From Engelhardtia mirabilis (lineage in GTDB: Bacteria > Planctomycetota > UBA1135 > GCA-002686595), in the NCBI RefSeq assembly GCF_007748095.1, contig NZ_CP036287.1, positions 5,146,001-5,210,000 of the forward strand: a DNA stretch of 64,000 nt, written 5' to 3'. A program made the position numbers and the translations under genes. This document shows positions 16,498 to 24,364 of the stretch, one piece after another. Under the pieces are notes generated by a model. That model saw only the letters and a list, made by a program, of their open reading frames with translations, made no database searches and had not been told where the DNA came from. Position 1 is the stretch's first letter; each line of letters opens with the position of its first letter.

Positions 16498-17856
16498 TCA
16501 GTTGAAGCGTCGGCGCCGGTAGGAGCTGGGGATGCCCAGTTCCTGGCGGTACTTCGCCACGGTGCGTCGGGCCAGGTGCACCCCGCCCGCGGCCAGGCGG
16601 GCCACGGCCTCGTCGTCGGACAGGGGCGCGGCCGGATCTTCGCCGGCGAACAGGACGCGCACGCGCTCGCGCACCTCGTCGGCGGCGCTGCCCTGGCCCT
16701 CGCCGCCACCGGCGGAGGCCTGGAAGAAGCGCCGCAGGGGCTCGATGCCCCAGGGTGTTTGGGCGTACTTGCCGGCCACGGCGCGGCTGATCGTGCTGAC
16801 GTGCAGCTCGAGCTCGTCGGCCACGTCGGTCATGGACAGGGGCGTGAGAGCGCTGGGCCCCTGCTCGAGGTAGGCGTGTTGGTGGGCGAAGACGGTGCGC
16901 GCCACCCGCTCGAGGGTCGCCTGGCGCTGGTCGAGCGCATCGATCAGCGCGCGCGCCTCCCCCACCTTGCCCCGGGCGTAGGCGCGCACCTCCTTGGGCT
17001 GCGCCCGATCGGTGGCCAGCCCCACCAGCTCGGGGTCGAGGGCGACCGTGGGGAGGTGACTGCGCGGGAACTCGATCGCGAAGCCGGCGCCGTCCAGCGC
17101 CAACACGACCACGTCCGGCGCCACGGATGGCACCGACTCGGTCTCCACCGCGGCGATCGGCCGCGGTTGCAGCTCCCCCAGGCGGCCGACCAGGCGGTTG
17201 ATCTCGCCCACGTCGAGTCCCAGCCGCTTGGCGACCTGGGGCAACTTGTTGCGGTAGACCTCGTCGAGGAAGCGCTCGATCAGAGCGCACAGTCGGCCGT
17301 AGTCCGGATCGGCGGGCTCGAGCTGCAGGAGCAGGGCTTCGGTGGCATCGCGCCCGCCCAGGCCGCGCGGTTCGAGTCGCTGTAGGGCCGCGATGGCATC
17401 GGCGAGTTCGCCCAGACCACCTGGGAGTCCGTCGCGCAGGCCATCGGTCAGGAGCGCCTCGTCCGAATCGGTCAAGAGCCCGTCGCCGTCGAGCCGGTCC
17501 ACCAGCCAGCCGGCCCAGGCCGCGGTCGCCGCGCGCAGATCGAGCCAGCCGAGCTGCTCGAGCACGCCCTCGCGCCAATGCTCCCCCTGGGCTTCCTGGG
17601 AGGCGAGCCACTCCGCGTGGCGGTCACTCGCGCCAGTTCGGGCGCGGGGCCCGACGTTGCGCTCGGTCGGTCGGGGCGGCCCCTCGGGCTCCTCGACCAC
17701 GAGGGCCGCATTCGACTCGAAAGCCTCGCGCAGCCAGGTGGAGAGCTCCATCGAGGGCAGCTGCAAGAGCTCGATCGCCTGCAGCATCTTCGGCAGCATC
17801 AACTGCTGTTGCTGTGCCGACTGTGTGAGTCGCGGTCCGTTGCCTCCGATGGCCAT
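16498..17856 (-). CDS. rpoN: RNA polymerase sigma-54 factor
   Basis: A 452-aa sigma-54. ATG at 17856 is chosen because region I starts there (QQQQLMLPKMLQAIELLQLPSMEL, the leucine/glutamine-rich AAA-activator contact). An open frame continues far upstream through recR but is not part of the gene. The core-binding domain occupies about 100-290. The helix-turn-helix (MTDVADELELHVSTISRAVAGKY) and the C-terminal RpoN box (ARRTVAKYRQELGIPSS) recognise -12/-24 promoters. Gln replaces the usual Glu/Lys after ARRTVAKYR. The acidic region II is short. No sigma-54 activator gene lies in the window. Confidence 0.96.
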   Translation of the reverse strand: MAIGGNGPRLTQSAQQQQLMLPKMLQAIELLQLPSMELSTWLREAFESNAALVVEEPEGPPRPTERNVGPRARTGASDRHAEWLASQEAQGEHWREGVLEQLGWLDLRAATAAWAGWLVDRLDGDGLLTDSDEALLTDGLRDGLPGGLGELADAIAALQRLEPRGLGGRDATEALLLQLEPADPDYGRLCALIERFLDEVYRNKLPQVAKRLGLDVGEINRLVGRLGELQPRPIAAVETESVPSVAPDVVVLALDGAGFAIEFPRSHLPTVALDPELVGLATDRAQPKEVRAYARGKVGEARALIDALDQRQATLERVARTVFAHQHAYLEQGPSALTPLSMTDVADELELHVSTISRAVAGKYAQTPWGIEPLRRFFQASAGGGEGQGSAADEVRERVRVLFAGEDPAAPLSDDEAVARLAAGGVHLARRTVAKYRQELGIPSSYRRRRFN

Positions 17857-17960
17857 GCCGGTGGCTATCGACCGGCCCAGGCGAGGGATTGAGGGCGGCG
17901 CCGCGCCGTCGTCCCAGCCGGGTCTCCCGATCCCGAGCGGGACCCGGGACCCACGGAGAC

Positions 17961-18584
17961 TCAGGAGCCGTCGTCGGGGCGACGCGTGCGCACGGCGGTC
18001 CGGCCCTCGAGGGCGTCCTCGAGCACGCCGCGGTGCAGGTACTCGAGCGCGGAGCCCGCGGGCAGGCCGCGAGCCAAGCGCGTGACCCGCACCGGCAGCC
18101 CGGCCCGCTCGACGGCCTCGAGCACCAGCATCGCCGTGGCCTCGCCCTCCGCGTCCGGGTCCGTACCCAGGATCACCTCGCGCACGGCACCCTCGCGCAG
18201 TCGTTCGACCAGGCGGCCGAGGTTCAAGTGCTCCGAGTCCGAGCCCTCCGCCGGCTGCAGCGAGCCCATCAGCACGTGGTACAGCCCACCGTGGGCCCCC
18301 GACCGCTCCACGGCCTCGACCGCCCGCGGCTCCTCGACCACCAAGAGTTGGCTGCGGTCGCGGCCCTCGTCCGAGCAAATCGCACAGGGGTCCCCCTCCG
18401 ACAGGTTCCCGCACACCGAGCAGAAGAGCGTCTCGCCCCGCGCCCGCCCGATGGCCTCCGCCAGTCGCCCACCGTCCGCGTTCCGCAGGACGTGGAACGC
18501 CAGCCGCTCCGCCGTGCGTCGCCCGATCCCCGGAAAACGCTCGAACGCCTCCACCAACTCCTCGAGCGCCTTCGGATAAGCCAT
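17961..18584 (-). CDS. recR: Recombination mediator protein RecR
   Basis: A 207-aa RecR that loads RecA at gaps with RecO/RecF. The N-terminal helix-hairpin-helix (FERFPGIGRRTAERLAFHVL), a four-cysteine zinc site (C55, C58, C67, C70) and a Toprim domain (LLVVEEPRAVEAVERSG... VILGTDPDAEGEATA) are all present. The Walker-B-like C-terminal YLHRGVLEDALEGR segment fits the family. It is last in the conserved dnaX-ybaB-recR order, but a 44-nt inverted repeat separates it from ybaB. Confidence 0.97.
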   Translation of the reverse strand: MAYPKALEELVEAFERFPGIGRRTAERLAFHVLRNADGGRLAEAIGRARGETLFCSVCGNLSEGDPCAICSDEGRDRSQLLVVEEPRAVEAVERSGAHGGLYHVLMGSLQPAEGSDSEHLNLGRLVERLREGAVREVILGTDPDAEGEATAMLVLEAVERAGLPVRVTRLARGLPAGSALEYLHRGVLEDALEGRTAVRTRRPDDGS

Positions 18585-18702
18585 GCCTTGTTCCCGCTGA
18601 GCCTACCGCCCAGGAACTCCCGCGTCCCGCCTCGCCTGATCCCGCGGTACCCCGTCGCCCCCGACATCGCCCCCGTCCCGACCAAGCCCCAGCGGAGGGT
18701 GG

Positions 18703-18843
18703 CGGGGGATCAGCGGGCGCGCAGCGCGTCGGTAGTCGCCGCTGGCAAGGCGCGCCGACGACCGCGTGCCCCCTGGACACGCCGAGGAGGCGCAACGCAG
18801 CCAGCGGCGACTACCGGCGCGCTGCGCGCCCGCTGATCCCCCG
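18703..18843. repeat. Long near-perfect inverted repeat between ybaB and recR
   Basis: The arms 18703-18746 and 18800-18843 (44 nt each) are reverse complements with one difference, at T18729. As RNA from the plus strand this pair is U-G, so the stem is continuous; from the minus strand it is an A-C mismatch. The 53-nt loop can form a small extra hairpin (CGTG...CACG). The arms begin CGGGGGATCAGCGGGCG. There are no transposase gene and no clear target-site duplication. Possible roles are a terminator, a processing site in the dnaX-ybaB-recR transcript, or a MITE/REP-like element. Confidence 0.9.
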
Positions 18844-18853
18844 ACGCCCGTAG

Positions 18854-19177
18854 CTAGAACATGCCCGGGAGCTGCATGCCTCCGGTGACCTTGGTCATGG
18901 TCTGCTCGGCGAGCTGCTCGGCCTTGGTCAGGCCGTCCTGCACCGCGCTCAGGACCAGGTCCTCGATCATGGACTTGTCACCGGTCTTGATGACCTCGTC
19001 GCTGATCGACAGGGACTGCACCCGGCGGTCGCCGGTGACTTCGACGCGCACCGCCCCCCCGCCGGCGGTGCCTTCGACCACGGCTTCGGCCAGCTCGCTG
19101 CGAATCCGCTCGAGCTGGCGCTGCATCTCTTGGGCCTGCTTGAGCAGGTTCCCCATCTCGCCGAATGATCCGGCCAT
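18854..19177 (-). CDS. ybaB: YbaB/EbfC nucleoid-associated protein
   Basis: A 107-aa dimeric DNA-binding protein. The helix MGNLLKQAQEMQRQLERIRSEL and the beta strands EGTAGGGAVRVEVTGDRRVQSLSIS match YbaB/EbfC. The ATG touches the dnaX stop directly (TAGATG), so translation is coupled. It is located between dnaX and recR as in most bacteria, suggesting a link with recombination or replication restart. Confidence 0.97.
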   Translation of the reverse strand: MAGSFGEMGNLLKQAQEMQRQLERIRSELAEAVVEGTAGGGAVRVEVTGDRRVQSLSISDEVIKTGDKSMIEDLVLSAVQDGLTKAEQLAEQTMTKVTGGMQLPGMF

Positions 19178-20857
19178 CTACGGTTCCTCGATGTGTCCGT
19201 CGAACAGGTCCGCGACCTGTCTGGTGAAGGGGTCCTGTTCGACCTTGGGAGGTGGAGGGGTCGCGGCATCGCCGACGACGAACTCCACCGTGATTTCTCG
19301 GCCCATGGCTCCCGAGAGGGCGCGCTCGCACGCTCGCCGACTGCGCTTGTCGGCCAAGAGGGCCTGCTCGTCCGCGCTGGCCTTGGAGACCAGGATACGC
19401 GCCATGGAGCCGGAGCCTTGGAGCTTGCCGCTGCGACGCAACAGGTCGGCCAGGGTCCGATGGCGCGCATCGAGAGCGCCGACGAGAGCCTTCCAGGGCT
19501 CGAGTGCCGGGGCTGCCGCGGGACCGGGGGCCGGCTGGGGGGTGTCCGGCGACCGCGGCGCGGCGCCTGGCGCGGTCGCGGGCCCAGTGGCGGGGCCCGT
19601 CGGCTGTTGAACCGATCGGGTAGCGCTCGCGCCGACCGGGGGCGGTGTCGGCTGGATCGAAACGGGAAGTTGACCGCCACTCGCCGGCCCAGCCGTGTGC
19701 CCAGCCACGGAGGCACCGCCCAAACGCGCCTCCAACGAAGCCAAGCGAGCCTCGAGCTCAGCCAGCGACATGGTCGCCTCGAGGGTGCAGAGCTCGAGCA
19801 GCGCCGATTCGAGCACCACACGCTCGCTGCCGGCCAGGTGGCGCATGCGCTCGCGGGCGCGGATCAGGTCGGCGAGCATCAGCTCGAGCCGGCCGCGCCC
19901 CAGGGCCTTGGCCCGGGCCAGCAGGGCCTCGCCGGCCGCGGGACCGCCCTCCAGGTGCGGCGAGCCCGCGCCGCACACGCCGGCCACCACGATCGATCGG
20001 ACCACGTCGAGTAGAGCACCGGCCAGCTCGCCCTCGCGACCGGCCCAAGCCGCCACCGCGTCGAGGGCAGCGGCGCGGTCGCCGGCGCCGAGTGCGTCCA
20101 CCAAACCGAGCAGCTCCTGCAGGCCGGCGCCGCCGGAGAGGCGCGCCAGGTCGGCCAGCTGGGGCGAATTGCCAGCCAGGGCCAGGAGCTGATCGGCCAG
20201 GGACAGTGCGTCGCGCATGCCGCCGCGCGCGCGCCGCGCCAGCTCGGCGGCGACGCCGTCGGCGGCCGTGACGCCCTCCGCGTCGAAGACCGTCGCCAGG
20301 CGTCCGGCGATCTGCTCCTCGCGGATCGGCGACAGGCGCATGACCTGGCAGCGCGAGAGGATCGTGTCGGGGACCTTGTGCAGCTCGGTCGTCGCGAAGA
20401 GGAACTTGACGTGCGACGGCGGCTCTTCGAGGGTCTTGAGCAGCGCGTTGAACGCCGCCCGCGAGAGCATGTGGACCTCGTCCACGATGTAGACCTTGTA
20501 GCGTGAATCGACCGGCGCGTAGCCCACGGATTCGCGCAGCTCGCGCACGTCGTTGACCGAGGTGTTCGACGCGGCGTCGATCTCGATCACGTCGAACTCG
20601 GCGCCCTCGTCGGAGGCCAGGCAGCGCTCGCACTCACCGCAGGGATCCGGCGTCGGGCCCTTCACGCAGTTGAGCGCCTTGGCCAGGATCCGCGCGGTGG
20701 TCGTCTTGCCCGTCCCGCGCGGTCCGGCGAAGAGGTAGGCGTGGCCGACCCGGTCGTCCTCGATCGCGCCGCGCAGGACGCCGGTCACGACCTCCTGCCC
20801 CACCATGTCCTCGAAGCGGCGAGGGCGGTACTTGCGGGCGAGGACCAGGTAGCTCAT
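19178..20857 (-). CDS. dnaX: DNA polymerase III subunit gamma/tau
   Basis: A 559-aa clamp-loader ATPase. The P-loop GPRGTGKTTTA lies at residues 45-55. The zinc module has C64, C73, C76 and C79. Walker B reads VYIVDEVHML, sensor 1 ATTELHKVPDTILSRCQ, and sensor 2 RARGGMRDALSL. Domain III follows to about 370, then a Pro/Ala/Thr-rich linker (about 385-455) and a tau-like C-terminal domain. I saw no obvious A-run for programmed frameshifting. It lies between the SRP RNA and ybaB. Confidence 0.97.
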   Translation of the reverse strand: MSYLVLARKYRPRRFEDMVGQEVVTGVLRGAIEDDRVGHAYLFAGPRGTGKTTTARILAKALNCVKGPTPDPCGECERCLASDEGAEFDVIEIDAASNTSVNDVRELRESVGYAPVDSRYKVYIVDEVHMLSRAAFNALLKTLEEPPSHVKFLFATTELHKVPDTILSRCQVMRLSPIREEQIAGRLATVFDAEGVTAADGVAAELARRARGGMRDALSLADQLLALAGNSPQLADLARLSGGAGLQELLGLVDALGAGDRAAALDAVAAWAGREGELAGALLDVVRSIVVAGVCGAGSPHLEGGPAAGEALLARAKALGRGRLELMLADLIRARERMRHLAGSERVVLESALLELCTLEATMSLAELEARLASLEARLGGASVAGHTAGPASGGQLPVSIQPTPPPVGASATRSVQQPTGPATGPATAPGAAPRSPDTPQPAPGPAAAPALEPWKALVGALDARHRTLADLLRRSGKLQGSGSMARILVSKASADEQALLADKRSRRACERALSGAMGREITVEFVVGDAATPPPPKVEQDPFTRQVADLFDGHIEEP

Positions 20858-21139
20858 GTCGGGGCCAAGTAGCTCGTGACGATTGCGGTGCGGGGGTTCC
20901 CGCAGTCCATGCGGTGCGGGGGATCCCCGGGAGTTTGGCCACCCCTGCGAAACGGGCCTTGCGAAACGGGCCCAGCCCGGCGCCGTCGGCTACACAGGAC
21001 CCGGTCTGGTCGAGCCCGCACTGGCTTGTGTGGCCGGCGGCACCAGTCCGTCAGTCCCAGGGCCGACGGGCCAGCCCAGGAGACCCGAAGAGGCCCGAAG
21101 TGAGTGGCCCGGTGTCGGTCGCCCCGGGCGCGTCCGGGC

Positions 21140-21260
21140 GAGCGCGCCAGTGGGTCCGGGCCGACCGCGCTTGGCAGACGATCCTTAGGGCTGCTCCGTT
21201 TCCGGCCTGACCCGGTTCGAATCACTCCCACCGCGGGGGACCGAACCCACTGTCGCGCTC
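21140..21260 (-). ncRNA. ffs: Signal recognition particle RNA (small 4.5S type)
   Basis: The SRP core is at 21189-21211 on the minus strand: GTCAGG, CCG-GAAA-CGG, AGCAGCC. It matches E. coli GTCAGG-TCC-GGAA-GGA-AGCAGCC in every spacing, with a GAAA tetraloop. The 5' and 3' ends pair over about 18 bp (GAGCGCGaCAGTGGGTtC with GgACCCACTGgCGCGCTC), followed by GGUC/GGCC, CCGCG/CGCGG and GAUUC/GGAUC helices. The total is about 121 nt, a hairpin without an Alu domain. Position just upstream of dnaX matches Bacillus scr. Ends are set by the outer helix. Confidence 0.94.
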
Positions 21261-21432
21261 GCCGCGCGCCCGTGTTGGACGGCCAACTCGGGCCGCCCAT
21301 CATAGATGACCGCGGCGCCGATGGCCGCTGCTAGATCGAGCTGTCCCGACGACCGCGGCTCGCGACGGCGACCCGTCGCTTCAGCCGTCACTACAGTCCG
21401 CATCGGAACGGCGCCGCTCGCGTCGACGGAAG

Positions 21433-21525
21433 TGGCGGAGAGGGAGGGATTCGAACCCTCGATGCCGGGGATACCGACATACGCGCTTTCCAAGCGCGCT
21501 CCTTAAGCCGCTCGGACACCTCTCC
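21433..21525 (-). tRNA. tRNA-Ser(GGA)
   Basis: The cloverleaf has acceptor GGAGAGG/CCTCTCC, discriminator G and encoded CCA. The anticodon loop is CTTGGAAAG in a GCGCG stem, giving GGA. A long variable arm (class II) and a T-arm AGGGTTCGAATCCCT are present. It is the second of two adjacent serine tRNAs. Confidence 0.97.
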
Positions 21526-21593
21526 GCTCGATTCCGTTGCTCTTGTTCGCTCGTGTTGCTCACCCACGGGCCGCGGCGCGCGCGGCCGGTGGT

Positions 21594-21683
<90 letters not shown>

Positions 21684-21698
21684 GTCCTGTGGCGGGGA

Positions 21699-21726
21699 AG
21701 TGTAGCGTCCGGGCCCACGGCGCAAA
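21699..21726 (-). promoter_or_regulatory. Possible promoter of the tRNA-Ser/SRP RNA unit
   Basis: On the minus strand TTTGCG (21726-21721) and TACACT (21704-21699) are 16 nt apart, ending 15 nt upstream of tRNA-Ser(CGA). The -10 is good; the -35 is weak. Confidence 0.45.
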
Positions 21727-21815
21727 AGGGGCCCCGCGAGGTCGATGGATCCCCGGGCTCAATCGAAGCACGGGCCGGCCTCGCCGCGCTTGGCGGGCCG
21801 GGCGAGGCGCGACCC

Positions 21816-22493
21816 TCAGCGATCGGCGGACTCGCCGGGGGAGTCCTCGGCAGCGTTGCCTCCGACGTCAGCCCCATCCGCGCCGACGGTGCCGCCGGCA
21901 GCTCCTGCGCGCCGGGCCCGACGCCGCTCCCGCAGACCCTCGCGGTGGCGCCGGAAGAAGCCCACCAGCAGTGCCGCCGAGTCCTGCGCCCGTAGTCCCT
22001 CGTCGACCTCCGCCCGGTGGTTCAGGCGCGGGTCGGTCAGCACTTGGCCGAGGGATACGGCCGCGCCGAACTTGGGGTCGCGCGCGGCCCAGACGACCCG
22101 CGCGACGCGGGCCTGGGAGATGGCTCCGGCGCACAGGAAGCAGGGCTCCACGGTCGTGTAGAGGGTCGTGCCCGGCAGCCTCAGGTCGCCGCTCGAGCGG
22201 CAGGCGGCGCGGATTGCGAGCACCTCCGCGTGGGCCGTCGGGTCGACCAGAGCTCGTGTTCGGTTGTGGGCGCGGGCCAGGATCTGGTCCCCTCGCACCA
22301 GCACTGCGCCGATCGGCACCTCGTCCTCGGCTGCGGCCGCACGGGCCTCGGCCAGGGCCAGGTCCATGAAGTGGAGGTCGCGGTCCCGTGCCCCCTCCGG
22401 TTCATCCTCGCGGGAGGTTCCGGGGGTGGCCCCGGATGCGTCCCCACGCCCTTCGAACGGGTCACGGGGTCGGGCGTCGTCGGAAGCGCACAT
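21816..22493 (-). CDS. tadA: tRNA-specific adenosine deaminase TadA
   Basis: It deaminates A34 to inosine in tRNA-Arg(ACG). Zinc and catalytic residues are intact: His88 and Glu90 in HAEVLAI, and Cys118 and Cys121 in EPCFLCAGAI. AHNR and the C-terminal LNHRAEVDEG...LLVGFFRRHR fit TadA. I use ATG 22493 (225 aa); the first 40 residues are low-complexity and a start at FMDLALAEAR is also possible. The substrate tRNA-Arg(ACG) gene lies 270 nt upstream on the same strand. The C-terminal tail after about residue 190 is Arg/Ala/Gly-rich and unusual. Confidence 0.95.
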   Translation of the reverse strand: MCASDDARPRDPFEGRGDASGATPGTSREDEPEGARDRDLHFMDLALAEARAAAAEDEVPIGAVLVRGDQILARAHNRTRALVDPTAHAEVLAIRAACRSSGDLRLPGTTLYTTVEPCFLCAGAISQARVARVVWAARDPKFGAAVSLGQVLTDPRLNHRAEVDEGLRAQDSAALLVGFFRRHREGLRERRRARRAGAAGGTVGADGADVGGNAAEDSPGESADR

Positions 22494-22760
22494 GGCTGGC
22501 GGAGATTGTCGCCGATCCCCCCCCGCGGTCGCTCGATCCCGTGCGGGGCCGGCCGATCGGTGTCCCGAGGGCTGCAATGTCTCGCGGGCCGGTCTACCGC
22601 GAACGGCAAACGCCCCCGTGCAGTCGACGTGCGTCGATCCGTCGCGGGGGCGCTGCGGTTCCACGGATCGGAGCCGCGATCGAGCCCCGTCCGAAGAGCC
22701 CCGTCCGAAGAGCCCCGTCCAACGAGCCCGCCCGGTCGACGATGCTGCCATCGATGAGGG

Positions 22761-22837
22761 TGGTACACCCCACAGGATTCGAACCTGTAACCTCCTGATC
22801 CGTAGTCAGGTGCTCTATCCAGTTGAGCTAGGGGTGC
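22761..22837 (-). tRNA. tRNA-Arg(ACG)
   Basis: Acceptor GCACCCC/GGGGTGT (one G-U pair), discriminator A and encoded CCA. The anticodon stem-loop CCTGA-CTACGGA-TCAGG gives ACG, the one bacterial tRNA that needs TadA to read CGU/C/A. It is the first gene downstream of a consensus promoter and is followed by tadA. Confidence 0.97.
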
Positions 22838-22851
22838 CCGTTGGGGCGAGG

Positions 22852-22880
22852 ATTAGAGCGGGTCACGGGGGGAGTGTCAA
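22852..22880 (-). promoter_or_regulatory. Consensus sigma70 promoter of tRNA-Arg(ACG)-tadA
   Basis: On the minus strand TTGACA (22880-22875) and TCTAAT (22857-22852) are exactly 17 nt apart. The tRNA 5' end lies 15 nt downstream of the -10. It is the closest match to consensus that I found in the window. Confidence 0.85.
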
Positions 22881-23054
22881 GACGACCGAAGGCCCTGGGT
22901 CGACCCATCCGCCGATCGGCACCTCTCGGGCCGCGACCGCCGGGGCGGGGCCGGCGATGCGACGACCGCGCGGGGTGGTCTCGGCGCTGGCCCGTGCCGC
23001 GCTGACCGCGCGCCGCTGTGGGACAGGACGCCTCCGACCGCTAACCTCTCCCCC

Positions 23055-24074
23055 ATGGCCACCGACGCCGCCCGCACCCCCCAGCACTTCATTCGCCTCG
23101 AGGACCTGACCAGGGAGCAGCTCGACGACCTGCTCGACCTGGCCGCACGCCTGAAGGCGCGACCGACCAACGACGCTCTCCTGGCCAAGTCCGTGGGGAT
23201 GCTCTTCTTCAGGGGCTCGCTGCGCACGCGCGTCTCGCTCGAGGCTGCCATGAACCAGCTCGGCGGTCGCACGATCGAGCTGACCGCCGCCAGCGACGCC
23301 TGGGAACTCGAGACCCGCGAGGGCACGGTCATGGACGGGCGCGCGCCGGAGCACGTGCGCGACGCCGCCGCGGTCCTGTCGACCTATGTCGACGCGCTCG
23401 CGGTGCGGCCGGCTCCCGAGGGGCAGTCCTGGGACATCGACCGCCGTGACGCCCAGATCAGTGCCTGGGCCAAGCACGCGCGCGTGCCCGTGATCAACAT
23501 GGACAGCGCCCAGTGGCACCCGCTGCAGGCGCTGGCCGACGTGATGACCCTGCGCGAGACGTTCAAGCGGCCGGCCGGGCGCAAGCTGGCCCTGGTGTGG
23601 GTGCACTCGCCGCGCCCCGCGAGCGTCAGCGTGGCCCACTCGCTGCTGCTCGCCGCCCTGCGCGAGGGTCTCGATGTCTCGGTCGCACACCCGGCCGGCT
23701 TCGACCTCGATGAGGGCGTGCTCGACGAGGCTCGATCGGTGGCCAACGAGCGCGGAACGTCGCTCGAGATGACCGGCGACATGGAGTCCGCCGTTCGCGG
23801 CGCCCACGTGGTCTACGCCCGCTCCTGGGAGTCCTTGGCCGACTACGGCAATCCGACCCTCGGAGCGAACCGTCGTGGTCGACACGCCGAGTGGACCGTC
23901 GACGAGCGACGCATGGCTCTGGGCGACGACGCGCGCCTGATGCACGCCATGCCCATCCGCCGCAACGTCGAAGTCACCGACGAAGTGCTCGATGGACCGC
24001 GGTCGTTGGTCTACGAGCAGGCGGCCAACCGACTGCACGCGCAGAAGGCTCTGTTGAGCCGTCTGCTGCGCTGA
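23055..24074 (+). CDS. argF': N-succinyl/N-acetyl-ornithine carbamoyltransferase (ArgF' family)
   Basis: A 339-aa transcarbamylase that makes acylated citrulline from acyl-ornithine and carbamoyl phosphate. The carbamoyl-phosphate loop is FFRGSLRTRVS (51-61). HPLQALAD (155-162) replaces HPTQALxD. HAMPIRRNVEVTD (about 297-309) has the RRNV of the acyl-ornithine enzymes rather than the OTCase form. The substrate-specificity segment reads GTVMDGRAPEHV. Pro98 aligns, from memory, with Glu92 of Xanthomonas AOTCase and Pro90 of Bacteroides SOTCase, so N-succinyl-ornithine is the more likely substrate. It is a plus-strand gene with no arg neighbours. The start is ATG 23055, without a clear Shine-Dalgarno. 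Confidence 0.88.
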   Translation: MATDAARTPQHFIRLEDLTREQLDDLLDLAARLKARPTNDALLAKSVGMLFFRGSLRTRVSLEAAMNQLGGRTIELTAASDAWELETREGTVMDGRAPEHVRDAAAVLSTYVDALAVRPAPEGQSWDIDRRDAQISAWAKHARVPVINMDSAQWHPLQALADVMTLRETFKRPAGRKLALVWVHSPRPASVSVAHSLLLAALREGLDVSVAHPAGFDLDEGVLDEARSVANERGTSLEMTGDMESAVRGAHVVYARSWESLADYGNPTLGANRRGRHAEWTVDERRMALGDDARLMHAMPIRRNVEVTDEVLDGPRSLVYEQAANRLHAQKALLSRLLR

Positions 24075-24364
24075 CACCGCATTAGTCCGGATCCCGTGGC
24101 CGGCCTGGCCAAGGTCGCGAGATTCCTCGATTCGCCGAGCAACCGGCCGCGCCGACTTCCGTGGCCTCCTGCGACCACGATCCCCGCGCCAGGGTCGCAG
24201 TCGACCGGTCTTCGATCGCCCAACCTCCGCTGACCCAGCCCTGGCCCATCGGGCGGTGACGGCCCGACCTGCGGCCCACGGTATCGGCGCCTCAGCGCTG
24301 TTGCCCACGTCCCTCGCTGCCCCTAGCCGCTCAAGCTCGCCCGTGCCCCGGGCGACGCGTTCCG

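Noticed and set aside
18703..18843. The long inverted repeat as an insertion sequence
   Set aside because: There is no room for a transposase between the arms (53 nt) and no clear target-site duplication. At most it is a non-autonomous element.
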